This document shows positions 17,514-25,597 of a DNA stretch of 33,813 nucleotides, one piece after another (position 1 is the stretch's first letter; every line of letters starts with the position of its first letter). The notes under the pieces were generated by a model. That model had not been told where the DNA came from. It searched no databases and saw only the letters and a program-made list of their open reading frames with translations. Source of the DNA: Bacteroidales bacterium (GTDB taxonomy: Bacteria > Bacteroidota > Bacteroidia > Bacteroidales > F082). The DNA lies in the NCBI GenBank assembly GCA_017537965.1, contig JAFYJV010000027.1, positions 1-33,813 on the forward strand, read 5' to 3'. A program made the translations under genes and the position numbers.

Positions 17514-20500
17514 TTAATCAAGATGCGTTTTTAACGACACTAGATTCCCCGTCACTGAATAATAAACCAATTTGTCTAACACGCCAATTCCTGCTGCAAG
17601 CAATGCTTCTTCGTAGGCATTAAGCTGAGCTGCGTATTGCCCCACATATTCCTTAGCCGTTTTGTCCAGTGCTCTGCTCATAACGCCTGGATAGTTCTTG
17701 AAGTCAACCAGCACACATTCCTTGGGCGAGGTGTACCACAACAAATCCATTTCACCCACAACAACCTGTCCGCCAATCTCGTGACGGAACGGGACCTCAT
17801 GCTCCACCTTATGTGCTTTTCCATAGGTCTGCTCCAAAAACTGGTACAGACTGGCTATCGAAAGAAGAATATCATCAACATCAGGCAACATCTTTGTCAT
17901 TCCGTAGGCATTAATGATTTTTTGGGCCTTCTCACGCATTTCAACATTGCCAATATCAGGACGATAGATGGCAAAAATGTTGTGGATGCAGGTGCCCATA
18001 ATGTCGTATTCATCGCCAGAACCGACATGGATGGGGTGAGGCGTTACGTCTTGCACCGGATAAACCACACAAGGCTGCACCTTGTCTTTTAGTGCATCGT
18101 CAACCATCTTGCTCGGCGACAAGTATTTTTCCTCCAATTCCGTTTTTGCTTGATGCTCTTTTCGACAGAAATAGTGCTCTGGCTCAGGAAGGCTCTCGTA
18201 GCTGCCATCGTCAGCCACTTTCACGAACCTCGATTCCGCAATGCTTTCACCTTGACCCCAGATGGCCTGATAATCGCCCGAGTCGTTAATAACAGACTCT
18301 ATGCCGGCAGCAAGCATCCATGGCAACTGTTTCCCTTCTAACGAAGTAGTGACAAGATAGTCACGAGCTCGCGTGACTCCCACATAAAGAAGACGGCAAG
18401 CTTCATAAAGCTGTCTATCAACATATTGATGATAAGTCTTCAATGTGTCAATATCCGCCATCATGTCATCGGATAATTTGGCGTTTGAAGCCGACAAATA
18501 AGCTGGAAGACAAGTGAGACAATATTCGGAATAAAGCTGACTCTCGCTTGGTTGGTTTATTCTGACATAGTTGACCCCAATAGCAAAACGCTTTTTAAGT
18601 TTGTTGTCGTTCAACGAGTCATCATCCAACGAACATAGAATAACCACATTCCACTGCAGACCTTTGGAACGGTGATAGGTAAGCACATGTACCCCTTCAT
18701 TGAAGAAACCTTCTTTGATGGTCACGCCTTCAGTATCAAGATGGTCAAGATATTGCTCTATCGAAGAGGCTTCGCCCATGGTTTCGGCATTGGCATCAAA
18801 AGCCTTCGCATCTTCGATGATGGCCTGAAGGGTTCGTTCACGTTGATCCGCCATACCCCATTTGTGGCAACGGTTGATGAGGTCCAATTCAATAACCAAC
18901 GTTTTCACTATATCGGCCACTGGAAGAGCCTGCAACCGCTCTTTCATTGCATTTAACTGGTTGAACACAGAAGACTCCAACAATTGTTGCTTGTTTTCCA
19001 AAACGTCTTTTGTCTTCACGCCAAAGAGCAAATGAGCGATTTCCGCTTTCAAAAGCGGTGACTCTTCTGCCATGTAGTTGAGCAACAATCTTACAAGCTG
19101 CATTTCCTTGCTATTGCCGTCCACAACGCTTTCGCAAACCACGGGAATATCTTTGGCATTCAAAGCTTCAGTAATAGCGTTTACGTCGTTGTTACTCCTA
19201 GCCAAAACCGCAATGTCTGAGTACGTAACAGAGCGAGGTCTCCCACTTCCCTTATCGATGACTTCTTTGATTTCACCACGGCCATCCACCATATCTCTTA
19301 TCTGAAGCGCTATGGAATTGAATAGTTTCTCCTTGTTGGCCGTAGCCCTTGTTTTTCCTGGTTCAAGCGTCTTTTTCTGTTCCCAATGCCATAGAGCTGG
19401 AGTATTGCCCGGCAAAGACTCCGTTCGGTGTGCGGTGAGCGTAACCATATCAGGATCCAGGTCATCAAACACCCTCGTAAACACAGCCGAGGTGGCATCC
19501 ACCAAAGGCTTCACCGAACGGCGCGACTCCTTTAGGGTGTCGTAGTCCATTCCATTGTTTCCTTTGTCTTTGATGACTTTATCCGTCAAAGCCTGCACCA
19601 GCACGGTGTCGCACCCTCTGAAGCCATAGATGGCTTGTTTTGGATCACCCACCCAATAGCTTCGTTCCACCAAATCCGATAACAAGTCAAAAATCTTGAT
19701 TTGCTTCGGATTGGAATCCTGGAACTCGTCCACAAAGACGTATTTGATTGACCTCGAAATCTCGGACTGTACCTCTTTGTCCTCCAACAGCTGGATGAAC
19801 TTTGTCTCCATGTCGTTGAATTCAATCAGCCCATGCTCTTCCTTGAACTGATTGAAAAGCACATACCAATCTCGTGCGATACGGAAAATGCGATGAATGC
19901 AGTCGTTGTACATTCTGCGCAACTCGTTTTCACTCTTTTGGGTTTTCCCATTCAAGAAAGAGAAACGTCCGTCAGCTCCCAAAAGCAACTGGGCCAATTC
20001 GATCGACTTTCCCTCAGACACCGCCAAATCAGTGATGCCGAAAGCATCAGCTTTTTCCACCAGGTTCTGCACTAACGACTTCCAAAAGTTGTAGTCAAAT
20101 TTGGAAGAAACGCTCATTTTGATGCCAAAGGTTTCCGTGTACTCCCTGAATGCGGCGACATCCTCATCACTAACCACCTTGGTCAAAGTACGGTTGAGAT
20201 AACCCATCTTGGCTTCATCCGTAATGGTTTCAACCGAAGCGCTCAATCCCAACTTGTACCAGTATTTCTTGATGTATTGCAATCCTATTGAGTGTACTGT
20301 CCCGATAGCTGCAGAGTCAAGCTCGGCAGCCTCGGTAAACAAACCTCTTTCCAAAAACTTCTCTCGCGCATTTTTCTTCAGGTCTGCAGCAGCATCATTA
20401 GTAAAGGTTGAGGCTATGATCTGCGATGGAGTGCATTGGTGGTTGATGACTTTGTTAGCCATTTCCTCTGTGAGGCGATAGGTTTTGCCAGAACCGGCAC

Positions 20501-20528
20501 CAGCGTTGATATAGGTAATGTTTTTCAT
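17514..20528 (-). CDS. UvrD/AddA-like helicase-nuclease
   Basis: 1004 aa superfamily 1 (UvrD/RecB/AddA-type) DNA helicase with a C-terminal PD-(D/E)XK nuclease. Helicase motifs: Walker A 'AGAGSGKT' (9-16), Ia 'ASTFTNDAAADLKKNARE', Walker B/II 'VFVDEFQDSNPKQI' (264-277), III 'VGDPKQAIYGFRG' (293-305), V 'VHVLTYHRSKGLQW', VI 'LYVGVTRARDYLVT'. The nuclease has 'VGEMDLLW' (Asp928), 'VLVDFKNYPG' (Asp942, Lys944) and a downstream 'GQYAAQLNAYEEAL' with the RecB-type Q-x2-x-Y pattern. It should process double-stranded DNA ends together with the overlapping AddB-like gene (TGATG overlap at 20528). The N-terminus (MKNITYINAGAGSGKT) and the setting differ from the usual chromosomal addA, so I regard it as an accessory pair, possibly in defence. 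A housekeeping AddA role is not excluded. Confidence 0.88.
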   Translation of the reverse strand: MKNITYINAGAGSGKTYRLTEEMANKVINHQCTPSQIIASTFTNDAAADLKKNAREKFLERGLFTEAAELDSAAIGTVHSIGLQYIKKYWYKLGLSASVETITDEAKMGYLNRTLTKVVSDEDVAAFREYTETFGIKMSVSSKFDYNFWKSLVQNLVEKADAFGITDLAVSEGKSIELAQLLLGADGRFSFLNGKTQKSENELRRMYNDCIHRIFRIARDWYVLFNQFKEEHGLIEFNDMETKFIQLLEDKEVQSEISRSIKYVFVDEFQDSNPKQIKIFDLLSDLVERSYWVGDPKQAIYGFRGCDTVLVQALTDKVIKDKGNNGMDYDTLKESRRSVKPLVDATSAVFTRVFDDLDPDMVTLTAHRTESLPGNTPALWHWEQKKTLEPGKTRATANKEKLFNSIALQIRDMVDGRGEIKEVIDKGSGRPRSVTYSDIAVLARSNNDVNAITEALNAKDIPVVCESVVDGNSKEMQLVRLLLNYMAEESPLLKAEIAHLLFGVKTKDVLENKQQLLESSVFNQLNAMKERLQALPVADIVKTLVIELDLINRCHKWGMADQRERTLQAIIEDAKAFDANAETMGEASSIEQYLDHLDTEGVTIKEGFFNEGVHVLTYHRSKGLQWNVVILCSLDDDSLNDNKLKKRFAIGVNYVRINQPSESQLYSEYCLTCLPAYLSASNAKLSDDMMADIDTLKTYHQYVDRQLYEACRLLYVGVTRARDYLVTTSLEGKQLPWMLAAGIESVINDSGDYQAIWGQGESIAESRFVKVADDGSYESLPEPEHYFCRKEHQAKTELEEKYLSPSKMVDDALKDKVQPCVVYPVQDVTPHPIHVGSGDEYDIMGTCIHNIFAIYRPDIGNVEMREKAQKIINAYGMTKMLPDVDDILLSIASLYQFLEQTYGKAHKVEHEVPFRHEIGGQVVVGEMDLLWYTSPKECVLVDFKNYPGVMSRALDKTAKEYVGQYAAQLNAYEEALLAAGIGVLDKLVYYSVTGNLVSLKTHLD

Positions 20529-23203
20529 CAGACAAGTCCTCCTTTCAATACGATGTTTTTGTTTCCGTAACTGGTTCCTTTCAATTCTTTATCGTAATAA
20601 TCCCGTCTCAACGGATAGAGTTGTTGGGTGATTGCGTCTTTCTCATACTGCAAGTCAGCTAACTCCATACCCTCACCCTCTTCAATAAGACCTGCTTTCA
20701 ACTGGTTCATTCTATAAGTATAAGAATTTGCTGCCAGTTGCATCAAGTCGCTATTACTCTCGGCTTCAACAACTTCTATGCTGCCCTTTTGAGGCCTCAG
20801 GCTGTCGTAAACCGTATAAAGGGTATGTCTTGGGAGCACAAAATAACCCATAAAACTCACTCTATGTGGATCGCTTGTATCTTTCAAGTGTTGTTCCAGA
20901 ACGGCTCGATAGACGGCCAGTTGCAAGGCGTCGTTTTGTTCTAGTTTGGTTTGATAGGTTTTGCTTTCACTCCATTTGAAATCAACAATGACATAGTCAC
21001 CATTGTTGTCGGTCAACACATAGTCGATGTATGCCGTCATCTTTCCAATGACGGGGAGGTTGGCATCGTAATGTTGTTCAGCCCCGACAATGGTCAGGTT
21101 GTTCTTTTCAATGATGTCAAGCAGAACGTCCACACTCTTTTTCAAAAGGGATTTGAGACGCTTGAACTCCAAATCGTTCTCTTCCAAAAGCAGGATAGCT
21201 CCTTGCGTTTCAGCCAAGTAGCTGACAATTTCGACAAATCTAGTGTTATGAATTTGGCGCATGGACGAAACACAGCGCTGACCTTCCTCGGTCAACTTTT
21301 CAACGTAAGCATGTGCCACTGTTCCCTTTACGGTATCCATGTCAGCCATGGCCGCCTTGCCATATTCTTTTAGATGAAGGATGTAGTCCATTACATAGTC
21401 AAAAGGCCTTTGGATAAGCTCGTCAAGACTGCTATAACTTTCTGCCTCACGTTTCAAACCTCCGTCTTCCTTTGGGGTGTCAAGTAGACCAAAAACTGAA
21501 GGATTAATCTGATACTCGCTTTGCTTTTCAGAAGCGGCTTCAACGGGCTTCTGTTCCATATCATGCAGCTCAGGCACTTTCGCCTGAATGACTAAATTGC
21601 CTTTGTGTCGCAGTTCAGTCGCCACTGGGTCTTCAACGGGAATCTCGCCACCGATAACCTCACATTCAAGCATGACAATACGCTCTCGCACATTCGACAA
21701 CACGCCAAGCATCATCTCTCGTCTGGCTTTCAGCAGTGTTTCTCTGTCAGCCACTTCAAGCCTGTTTGTTTTGAGGATGTCGATTTCTTCAGGATTCAAG
21801 AAATCAAGTTCATATTGGAAACGATATTCTGGAGTCGTACAAGCCCAATAGAGCACGTTAGGCGCAGTATGAATGTCAGTCACAGCACGAGTCACATCGA
21901 TGGCACCTCTACGGGCTGACAAAGTGGTCAACTCAACGGGGCGATTGATTTGGGCAGCCCACAGCATTAAATCATGGGTTTTGATGGTATCAGGCTCATC
22001 ATCCAATATCATCAGCATGGTCTCGCAATTGCTCACAATGGCATTAAATTGCGTAGCCTTGGCTTCATCGTAAAGATTCTGTTTCGCCCACTTCTTCATG
22101 GATTCGAGATACTTTACCACCACTACCTTATCGACAGTACAGCCGTCACCTTGTCCACTAACCTGTTTCCATTGGTTGATGAACAACAATGCCATAGATC
22201 GCTCGGGCGATTTTGTCTTGTCATTACCCTCGTAATCATACACAGCTTCATCGATGAGTGCATCCCATTTTTCGCTGATGCCATTATCCTCCACCAGCTG
22301 TTCAATAAGCGCACGATGCAGTGACTTGTAATAATCTTTGCCGTCTTTGTCTTGTCTTTTGACGCATAGCTTGTTCAAAGGCATTGCCGGCAGCTGAAGG
22401 TAGGCAAGCAAAGTGTTTACATTGAGAGGCTTATTGAAAAGGCCAAGTCCCAACGTAAAGATCTGCATGATAGCTCCGATGGCATTACTTTCAGCACCAA
22501 CCTGAGGCTTACCGTCTAATGCAAGGTTCAGATTAAGAATGGAAGTGTCGTCGCAAACCACAACGTCATTATCGCCTATCGGCTGTTGTGCCAGCCATTC
22601 AGCCATTTCTATGTCATTCTTAAACGAATAGACGATTGCTTTGTCGTGCAAATTACCGTCGATTGCACACGGCTTGTAGGACACATTGCAACCCTGCGAC
22701 GACATACTGTCAAATAGTTGCCGATACAGCGGCTCTAAATGCCTTTGCTCACAAGTCACTACAATGCAATCGTCATCGCCGAGCAAGGGCGAAGTTCGGG
22801 CAAAATCAAGAAGACCGCGCCAACGGTCGGCCTCTCCTTTTTCTTCAAAGCAAGCTTCCACCAAGGCCAAATCGTCGAGGCGACGGCTACCCGTGACGAG
22901 TCTGTTCCAGCCCGATTTCACCAAAGCATCGCGCCAGCCCAAGATAACAATGGCTGTACCCAGCTTATCCTTCTCAAACGACTTGGCAAAGAACAAGCCA
23001 GTGTTCTTAGTGATGGCTTTTTTCATGGCTCTGGCATAATGCACAGCCCGCTGAAAGTTATCGGAATATCTTCCTGTCAATCCAACACGAAGTTCCAGCT
23101 CGGCAAGCAGGCCTTGTGGCCCCACCACTTTCTCGCCGATAACGCAACTCGTGGTCTTCACATAGACCTTGGAGTCGTAATAAGGGTTAAAGATGAGTTT
23201 CAT
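20528..23203 (-). CDS. AddB-like PD-(D/E)XK nuclease
   Basis: 891 aa. The C-terminal PD-(D/E)XK nuclease (PDDEXK_1 type) is clear: 'GKMTAYIDYVL' (720-730, Asp727), 'VIVDFKWSES' (Asp741, Lys743), then 'QLAVYRAVLEQ' (about 761-771). The N-terminal and middle parts ('ILGWRDALVKSGWNRLV', 'VVVCDDTSILNLNLALDG', 'FNKPLNVNTLLAYLQLP') look like the inactivated helicase scaffold of AddB/RecC, without a Walker A motif that I can find. It would partner the AddA-like protein, with which it overlaps by one base in a TGATG junction. Start at the ATG at 23203 (MKLIFNPYYDSKV). Upstream lies a 405-nt stretch with pseudogene and repeat sequence, listed separately. Confidence 0.83.
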   Translation of the reverse strand: MKLIFNPYYDSKVYVKTTSCVIGEKVVGPQGLLAELELRVGLTGRYSDNFQRAVHYARAMKKAITKNTGLFFAKSFEKDKLGTAIVILGWRDALVKSGWNRLVTGSRRLDDLALVEACFEEKGEADRWRGLLDFARTSPLLGDDDCIVVTCEQRHLEPLYRQLFDSMSSQGCNVSYKPCAIDGNLHDKAIVYSFKNDIEMAEWLAQQPIGDNDVVVCDDTSILNLNLALDGKPQVGAESNAIGAIMQIFTLGLGLFNKPLNVNTLLAYLQLPAMPLNKLCVKRQDKDGKDYYKSLHRALIEQLVEDNGISEKWDALIDEAVYDYEGNDKTKSPERSMALLFINQWKQVSGQGDGCTVDKVVVVKYLESMKKWAKQNLYDEAKATQFNAIVSNCETMLMILDDEPDTIKTHDLMLWAAQINRPVELTTLSARRGAIDVTRAVTDIHTAPNVLYWACTTPEYRFQYELDFLNPEEIDILKTNRLEVADRETLLKARREMMLGVLSNVRERIVMLECEVIGGEIPVEDPVATELRHKGNLVIQAKVPELHDMEQKPVEAASEKQSEYQINPSVFGLLDTPKEDGGLKREAESYSSLDELIQRPFDYVMDYILHLKEYGKAAMADMDTVKGTVAHAYVEKLTEEGQRCVSSMRQIHNTRFVEIVSYLAETQGAILLLEENDLEFKRLKSLLKKSVDVLLDIIEKNNLTIVGAEQHYDANLPVIGKMTAYIDYVLTDNNGDYVIVDFKWSESKTYQTKLEQNDALQLAVYRAVLEQHLKDTSDPHRVSFMGYFVLPRHTLYTVYDSLRPQKGSIEVVEAESNSDLMQLAANSYTYRMNQLKAGLIEEGEGMELADLQYEKDAITQQLYPLRRDYYDKELKGTSYGNKNIVLKGGLV

Positions 23204-23298
23204 AAGTGTAATGGTGAAAAGTGTTTCTATTTACCTAATAGTCTCAAGAAATTGATTTTTCAACTTCCATCAGAAAAAAAGACTATCCTTGTTACTTG

Positions 23299-23484
23299 TC
23301 AAATCTTTGCTGAGACACTTAGGCGTTTTTCTTGGTGCGTTTCTTGGTGCGTTTCTTGGTGCGCTTCTTGAACACCTTCTTGGTCATTCGCCCCTGGCGC
23401 TCTCTTGATGATAATCACAAATTCATGGATTCTTTCTTGTTTTTCGTTTAAATACAACCACTCATTAAAGCGCCGTGTATGCGA
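23299..23484 (-). pseudogene. C-terminal remnant of an AlbA_2/ATP-binding-family gene
   Basis: On the minus strand a 61-codon stretch without start codon runs from a stop at 23487-23485 to a stop at 23301-23299. It contains 'RIHEFVIIIKRAPGANDQEG' followed by the repeat 'VQEAHQETHQETHQEKR'. Such tetrapeptide repeats after a beta-strand-like 'F.I.I.R' end are typical of the linker before the C-terminal winged helix in Schlafen-AlbA/divergent-AAA ATP-binding proteins of Bacteroidota. The winged helix itself is missing. Recognition is by pattern only, so a chance open frame over a tandem repeat is possible. Confidence 0.5.
23328..23387. repeat. Five 12-bp tandem units (TTTCTTGGTGCG)
   Basis: Three perfect copies of TTTCTTGGTGCG (23328-23363) are followed by two degenerate ones (to 23387). 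On the minus strand one frame reads repeated HQET (the pseudogene remnant). Another is a 22-codon ATG-initiated frame (23387-23319) encoding a strongly basic peptide with three KRTK units. I favour the HQET reading as the ancestral one. Confidence 0.8.
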
Positions 23485-23611
23485 TTATTACGCCCAATTC
23501 TCTTTTAAACTTTACATTTTTCGTCTAAATCTCATTAACCAACAACTTCTTTATTTATAGGTTATTACAGCAGCGTTTCGTCTAAAAAAAACAATTTTTG
23601 TCTAAATCTCA
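23441..23611. repeat. Four dispersed copies of TTTCGTCTAAA-type motif
   Basis: Copies at 23441-23452 (TTTTCGTTTAAA), 23518-23534 (TTTTCGTCTAAATCTCA), 23576-23586 (TTTCGTCTAAA) and 23595-23611 (TTTTTGTCTAAATCTCA). The second and fourth agree over 16 of 17 bases, and the last overlaps the stop codon of the AlbA-type gene. Spacing is irregular. They may be operator-like binding sites, remnants of duplicated 3' ends, or recombination scars. Confidence 0.7.
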
Positions 23612-25276
23612 CACCAATACCCATAGACGTTTTTCATTGAGCTTAATAATATTCTTCTTGGCTAACGAATAGAGCAAGTTCTTTATCTTGTTCTTCTTCT
23701 GTTTTTCTGACAACACATCCGACAACTTGTTCATCAGCAATTCGTCAATCTCAGCTCTGCTGGCAGACCCGAATTTTTCGATATATTGGACGATTAATCT
23801 GCGGAAATACTCATCATCAAAACTCTTGTTCCTTACATACGTTGATTTCAACCCCACATTGCCCGTGTTTCTGGTTATGGACTTTGAGAGAAATAGATTG
23901 TTTTTGCGCCCCTCGATGTATTTTTTCTTTCTCAAATACTTGATTTCCTCGTCTCCCAATCGTTTTTGCTTCTGAACCTTGTCAAGCAGAATCATATCTG
24001 ACATAGACAGTTCGGGCACGCTTACAAGTATCCTTGCAAACTGCTCGTCGATGACTTTGCCTTCGATGTCAACGGTCACCATCCCTCCCGAAGTGTCGTA
24101 TTCTGGCATGGGGAAGAAACGCTTCTTTTGCTGCTCATACAGTTTCTTGATACCACCACCTTCCGTATCCACCATGTGTACGTTCCTCATGGCCTCTACC
24201 AAGAACGGATTCCGATAGATGGACTCAGGGCTGTCGTCTAAAACCACTTTCTCAACTGATTCGGGCAAGAAAATGCCATGATTTCTGAACACCAAATGGT
24301 CGTTCTCATATTCAATCACCTCAATCCTCGCACCTTTGTCGTAGTCCTGATGGGCAATGGCGTTATTCAAAGGCTCTCTTAAGGTGAACTCGTCGTATCG
24401 GTATAGTTTCTCCGGAAAGATGTTACCGCTGATGGTAAACTCGTATGTGGTATTCCTGATTTGCCGTCCGATGTCCTCAATAGCCAGTATCATCGGGATA
24501 GAGAATATCTTGAAATCAAGATTCTCGGCTTTTTCATTCTTCAGCGACCACCTTACTTTGCAGACTTTCGGCAGCAGGTAATGCTCCGATTCCTCACGTC
24601 CTAACAATATAATGGCAGCAATGGTTATTTGTCCTTTGATGGTGATATGCGCCTTGTTCAGGAATGTCTTGTCGTCCCATCCGTCTACTTCTTTCTCCTT
24701 ACCTGGATGGACTTCCTTGTACTTGTCGCGAGCCTTCTTGATGGCAGAAGGGTCAAGGTCGTCCATGGTGGCATCTGGGAGAATCGTGGCGGTCCAGTCT
24801 TGCTGTAGCAAGCCTTCGCTTAAGATGGCATCCTCACGCTCACGGGTCAGTGGTACGAGGTTGTCTTTGATTCTCTGCCAGGCTTTCTTGTGGGCATACA
24901 CAGGCCTGCGTGGAAGATGCTTGGGGATGTGGATAACCCACACCACCTTGTTCGTGTCGCTTGTCACGTATTCGTCAATATATAGACCTTCAGATGACAC
25001 ATTTGTGCAATTCTCCTTGATTTTATAGACGGCAGAGTTGGTGTCGAGATTGAACTGCGACAGGTCTGTTCCCACAATCTCCAGCGTCTTGTCCACAACG
25101 CCAATCACAAGCGTGCCACCCTCCATATTTGCGATGCCTGACACATACGACATCACATCCTCTCCTTCGTGTCCGTTGAAAGAGTTCTTCAGGTTCTTCA
25201 ATTCTTTCCAGTCGCACTTCTCATCCTCCACAGGATAATGCGCAATCAAGAATTCTCGTAGTTCGTTTTCTGTCAT
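23609..25276 (-). CDS. Schlafen AlbA-domain ATP-binding protein (putative regulator)
   Basis: 555 aa. An N-terminal AlbA_2 (Schlafen-like, PF04326) domain at about 18-140: 'EKCDWKELKNLKNSFNGHEG', 'GIANMEGGTLVIGVVDK', then 'AHKKAWQRIKDNLVPLT'. A central HATPase_c_4-type domain at about 290-400: 'LREPLNNAIAHQDYDKGARI', 'LVFRNHGIFLPESVEKVVL', 'RNPFLVEAM', 'TEGGGIKKLYEQQKKRF'. The C-terminal part (about 480-555, 'SRAEIDELLMNKLSDVLSEK') looks like a winged helix. Proteins of this layout are annotated as ATP-binding or transcriptional regulators and are common in defence and mobile regions of Bacteroidota; the true activity is poorly known. Start at the ATG at 25276. Remnants of a related gene lie on both sides, which suggests replacement or insertion. 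Confidence 0.85.
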   Translation of the reverse strand: MTENELREFLIAHYPVEDEKCDWKELKNLKNSFNGHEGEDVMSYVSGIANMEGGTLVIGVVDKTLEIVGTDLSQFNLDTNSAVYKIKENCTNVSSEGLYIDEYVTSDTNKVVWVIHIPKHLPRRPVYAHKKAWQRIKDNLVPLTREREDAILSEGLLQQDWTATILPDATMDDLDPSAIKKARDKYKEVHPGKEKEVDGWDDKTFLNKAHITIKGQITIAAIILLGREESEHYLLPKVCKVRWSLKNEKAENLDFKIFSIPMILAIEDIGRQIRNTTYEFTISGNIFPEKLYRYDEFTLREPLNNAIAHQDYDKGARIEVIEYENDHLVFRNHGIFLPESVEKVVLDDSPESIYRNPFLVEAMRNVHMVDTEGGGIKKLYEQQKKRFFPMPEYDTSGGMVTVDIEGKVIDEQFARILVSVPELSMSDMILLDKVQKQKRLGDEEIKYLRKKKYIEGRKNNLFLSKSITRNTGNVGLKSTYVRNKSFDDEYFRRLIVQYIEKFGSASRAEIDELLMNKLSDVLSEKQKKNKIKNLLYSLAKKNIIKLNEKRLWVLV

Positions 25277-25326
25277 TTTTTAGATCAATTTATATGCTTA
25301 TTTTACACCACCTCCTTTATCTTCTC

Positions 25327-25443
25327 TTATCTGGCAAGGTGCCACCCTAAACAACTCTCTGGGAAACCGCCTTTGGCCGATTTGTATTCCAATTCGGTGT
25401 CCTCTGCCAAGCCTATCTGTTTTCTTATCTGTTCTGTGGTCAT
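25327..25443 (-). pseudogene. N-terminal remnant of a second AlbA_2-domain gene
   Basis: The ATG at 25443 opens 38 codons ending at TAA 25329-25327. The first about 30 residues, 'MTTEQIRKQIGLAEDTELEY' followed by KSAKGGFPES, are a typical AlbA_2 domain start (IGL.ED.E.E.K.A.GG.P.S). Immediately after, where the family continues with LW.T.SAFANT.GG, the homology stops ('CLGWHLAR' then stop). So only the first strand-helix of the domain survives. The intact AlbA_2 gene begins about 50 nt downstream and is different in sequence. Confidence 0.65.
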
Positions 25444-25452
25444 AATATGTTT

Positions 25453-25539
25453 CTATTTGCTTGCAAAACCTGCTACTTGAATCACTTTCTTGGTCACCTC
25501 GCCATGATCTCGTGATGATAGTGTTTCTTGTGCTGTCAT
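25453..25539 (-). other. Short open frame with promoter-like leader
   Basis: A 28-codon frame from the ATG at 25539 reads 'MTAQETLSSRDHGEVTKKVI' plus QVAGFASK. It ends at a TAG nine bases before the ATG of the AlbA_2 remnant and is in the same frame. TATTTTTG on the minus strand at 25572-25565 matches a -7 box. I do not recognise the peptide; it may be a remnant or a leader. Low confidence as a gene. Confidence 0.25.
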
Positions 25540-25597
25540 AACACCAATTCTCCTTTGCTTTTCGCAAAAATATGCATTTGTTGCATACTATTTATTT

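Noticed and set aside
23319-23387. 22-residue basic peptide as a true small gene
   Set aside because: It consists mostly of a 12-bp tandem repeat that fits better as the HQET linker of a degraded gene in another frame. No promoter box was found.
23328-23387. CRISPR array
   Set aside because: The repeats are 12 bp and directly adjacent without spacers, so it is a simple tandem repeat. No cas genes are in the window.
25310-25318. Perfect Shine-Dalgarno-like AAAGGAGGT on the minus strand upstream of the AlbA-type gene
   Set aside because: It lies 33 nt from the ATG at 25276, too far to act, no other start codon follows at a suitable distance, and Bacteroidota rarely use such sites. Probably coincidental within the pseudogene region.
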